A DNA stretch of 64,000 nt from Sphingobacteriia bacterium 28-36-52. GTDB taxonomy: Bacteria > Bacteroidota > Bacteroidia > Chitinophagales > Chitinophagaceae. The stretch is taken from NCBI GenBank assembly GCA_002281575.1, contig NCGN01000003.1, positions 124,001 to 188,000 on the forward strand, in the 5' to 3' direction. Positions 63,209-64,000 of the stretch are shown here, piece after piece. Made by a program: the position numbers and the translations under genes. The first letter of the stretch is position 1. Every line of letters begins with the position of its first letter. The notes below the pieces were generated by a model. The model saw nothing but the letters and a program-made list of their open reading frames with translations, ran no database searches and was not told the DNA's origin.

Positions 63209-63242
63209 AAAAAGCGTCCCGAATCATCGAGGCGCTTTTTTT
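63209..63242 (+). terminator. Rho-independent terminator of rplS
   Basis: AAAAAGCG (63209-63216) pairs with CGCTTTTT (63233-63240) and the T run continues to 63242. It begins 20 bp after the rplS stop codon. Confidence 0.85.
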
Positions 63243-63295
63243 ATTGGGTTTGTGGTACAGTTTTGCCTTAACTTTACGGCATTAAATAATATACT

Positions 63296-63484
63296 ATGGG
63301 AAGTTTAGGTTTTCAGGAATTACTGATCATTGGTATCGTAGTCCTAGTTTTATTTGGTGGAAGAAAAATTCCTGAGTTCATGAGAGGTCTTGGTAAAGGT
63401 ATCCGTGAATTTAACGACGCCAAGAATAACGTGAAGAAAGAATTAGAAGAAGGCATTAAAGAAAAAGACAGCACAACCGCGTAA
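63296..63484 (+). CDS. tatA: Twin-arginine translocase subunit TatA/TatE
   Basis: 62 residues: one N-terminal membrane helix ([19 protein letters not shown]), the hinge [18 protein letters not shown] typical of TatA, and a charged amphipathic tail. It forms the pore that carries folded proteins across the inner membrane. Its stop overlaps the gatA start by one base (TAATG). The superoxide dismutase at 3463 is a possible substrate. Confidence 0.93.
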   Translation: MGSLGFQELLIIGIVVLVLFGGRKIPEFMRGLGKGIREFNDAKNNVKKELEEGIKEKDSTTA

Positions 63485-64000
63485 TGTTTGGTTTTACTAC
63501 AATCAAAGCATTTCATACAGCATTGCAAAACGGCCAAACCACTTGTGTGGAGGCCGTTCTTTTTTATACTAAGGCCATCGCTGAAAATGCCCACTTAAAT
63601 GCGTTTTTAGAAGTTTACGAAACCGAAGCAGTAGAAAGAGCAAAGCAGTTAGATGCAGCAGCAGCCAATGGTATGCTGACAGGTCCATTACACGGTGTAG
63701 TAGTGGGGCTAAAAGATGTGATTGCCCATAAAGGCCATACGCTTACTGCCAGCTCAAAAATGTTGGGCAATTTTGAGTCCGTTTACAACGCTACAGTTAC
63801 CGAAAAATTATTAGCCGCCGGAGCCATTATTATTGGTCGTCAAAACTGTGATGAATTTGCCATGGGCAGCAGCAATGAAAATTCTGCATTTGGCCCTGTT
63901 CGCAATGCAGCTGATACCAATAAAGTTTCAGGAGGCTCTTCAGGGGGATCTGCAGTTGCTGTGCAAGCAGGACTCTGCATGATTAGCCTGGGAAGCGATA
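63484..64000 (+). CDS. gatA: Asp/Glu-tRNA amidotransferase subunit A (cut by window end)
   Basis: First ~172 residues of the amidase subunit that makes Gln-tRNA(Gln) or Asn-tRNA(Asn). Motifs: the catalytic Lys in VVVGLKDVI, IIGRQNCDEFAMGSSNENSA, and the Ser-rich amidase signature NKVSGGSSGGSAVAV with the cis-Ser/Ser pair. The ATG at 63484 overlaps the tatA stop. The remaining two thirds lie outside the window. Confidence 0.95.
   Translation, partial: MFGFTTIKAFHTALQNGQTTCVEAVLFYTKAIAENAHLNAFLEVYETEAVERAKQLDAAAANGMLTGPLHGVVVGLKDVIAHKGHTLTASSKMLGNFESVYNATVTEKLLAAGAIIIGRQNCDEFAMGSSNENSAFGPVRNAADTNKVSGGSSGGSAVAVQAGLCMISLGSD

Overview
The window is a low-GC chromosomal segment from a member of the Bacteroidota, most likely Chitinophagaceae (Sediminibacterium-like). 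The evidence is a Bacteroidota-type housekeeping sigma factor, type IX secretion genes (porT next to ubiE, plus a PorP/SprF protein), the bacillithiol gene bshA, a DUF5916 outer-membrane protein, and TTG-N19-21-TAnnTTTG promoters. Family assignments come from reading motifs; no database search was run. No rRNA, tRNA, insertion sequence or CRISPR array was seen.

Layout. 1-5.7 kb: rpoD (cut by the window edge), a START-like protein, an LptF/LptG permease, a superoxide dismutase with a Tat signal, an OsmC protein and a glycosyltransferase. 5.7-14.7 kb: a cation efflux transporter, an M20 dipeptidase, an S4 protein, trmD, a DUF5916 protein and a large secreted BNR-repeat protein. 14.8-25.2 kb: a PAS protein without a kinase domain, adenine deaminase, upp, a PorP/SprF protein, an EI24 protein, an RsmI-like methylase, a secreted M28 peptidase, bshA and an Ada-type repair protein. 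25.5-36.6 kb: a SulP transporter, an aminotransferase, a gamma carbonic anhydrase, rsgA, ubiE-porT, dihydroorotase, a short MutS-like ATPase, a membrane-anchored nitrilase and an amine oxidase.

36.6-39.9 kb is a distinctly AT-rich accessory island. It holds a second, divergent MutS-like ATPase, a lipoprotein with an eight-cysteine fulvocin-C-like tail, a DUF1573 protein, and about 730 bp with no credible gene. This is the best candidate for an undescribed system.

39.9-55.2 kb: comM, a phosphoesterase/beta-propeller fusion, a CoA-binding and a CDGSH protein, then a TonB receptor divergent from a DtxR-family regulator with a clear palindromic operator between them. Six leftward genes follow: a thioredoxin-fold protein, dnaX, a GNAT-like protein, an L,D-transpeptidase, rsmE and dnaB. 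The 345-bp gap after dnaB carries four evenly spaced DnaA-box-like motifs and sits where gene orientation flips to rightward, making it a candidate oriC. 55.5-64 kb: a hemerythrin fusion overlapping an NDH-2-like oxidoreductase, a secreted monooxygenase-fold protein, pheT, a coiled-coil protein with zapA, rny, rplS with its terminator, tatA and the start of gatA.

Most of the window is housekeeping: replication, translation, tRNA/rRNA modification, nucleotide salvage, envelope export and cell division. Transcription units are short, and several genes overlap by 1-29 bp.
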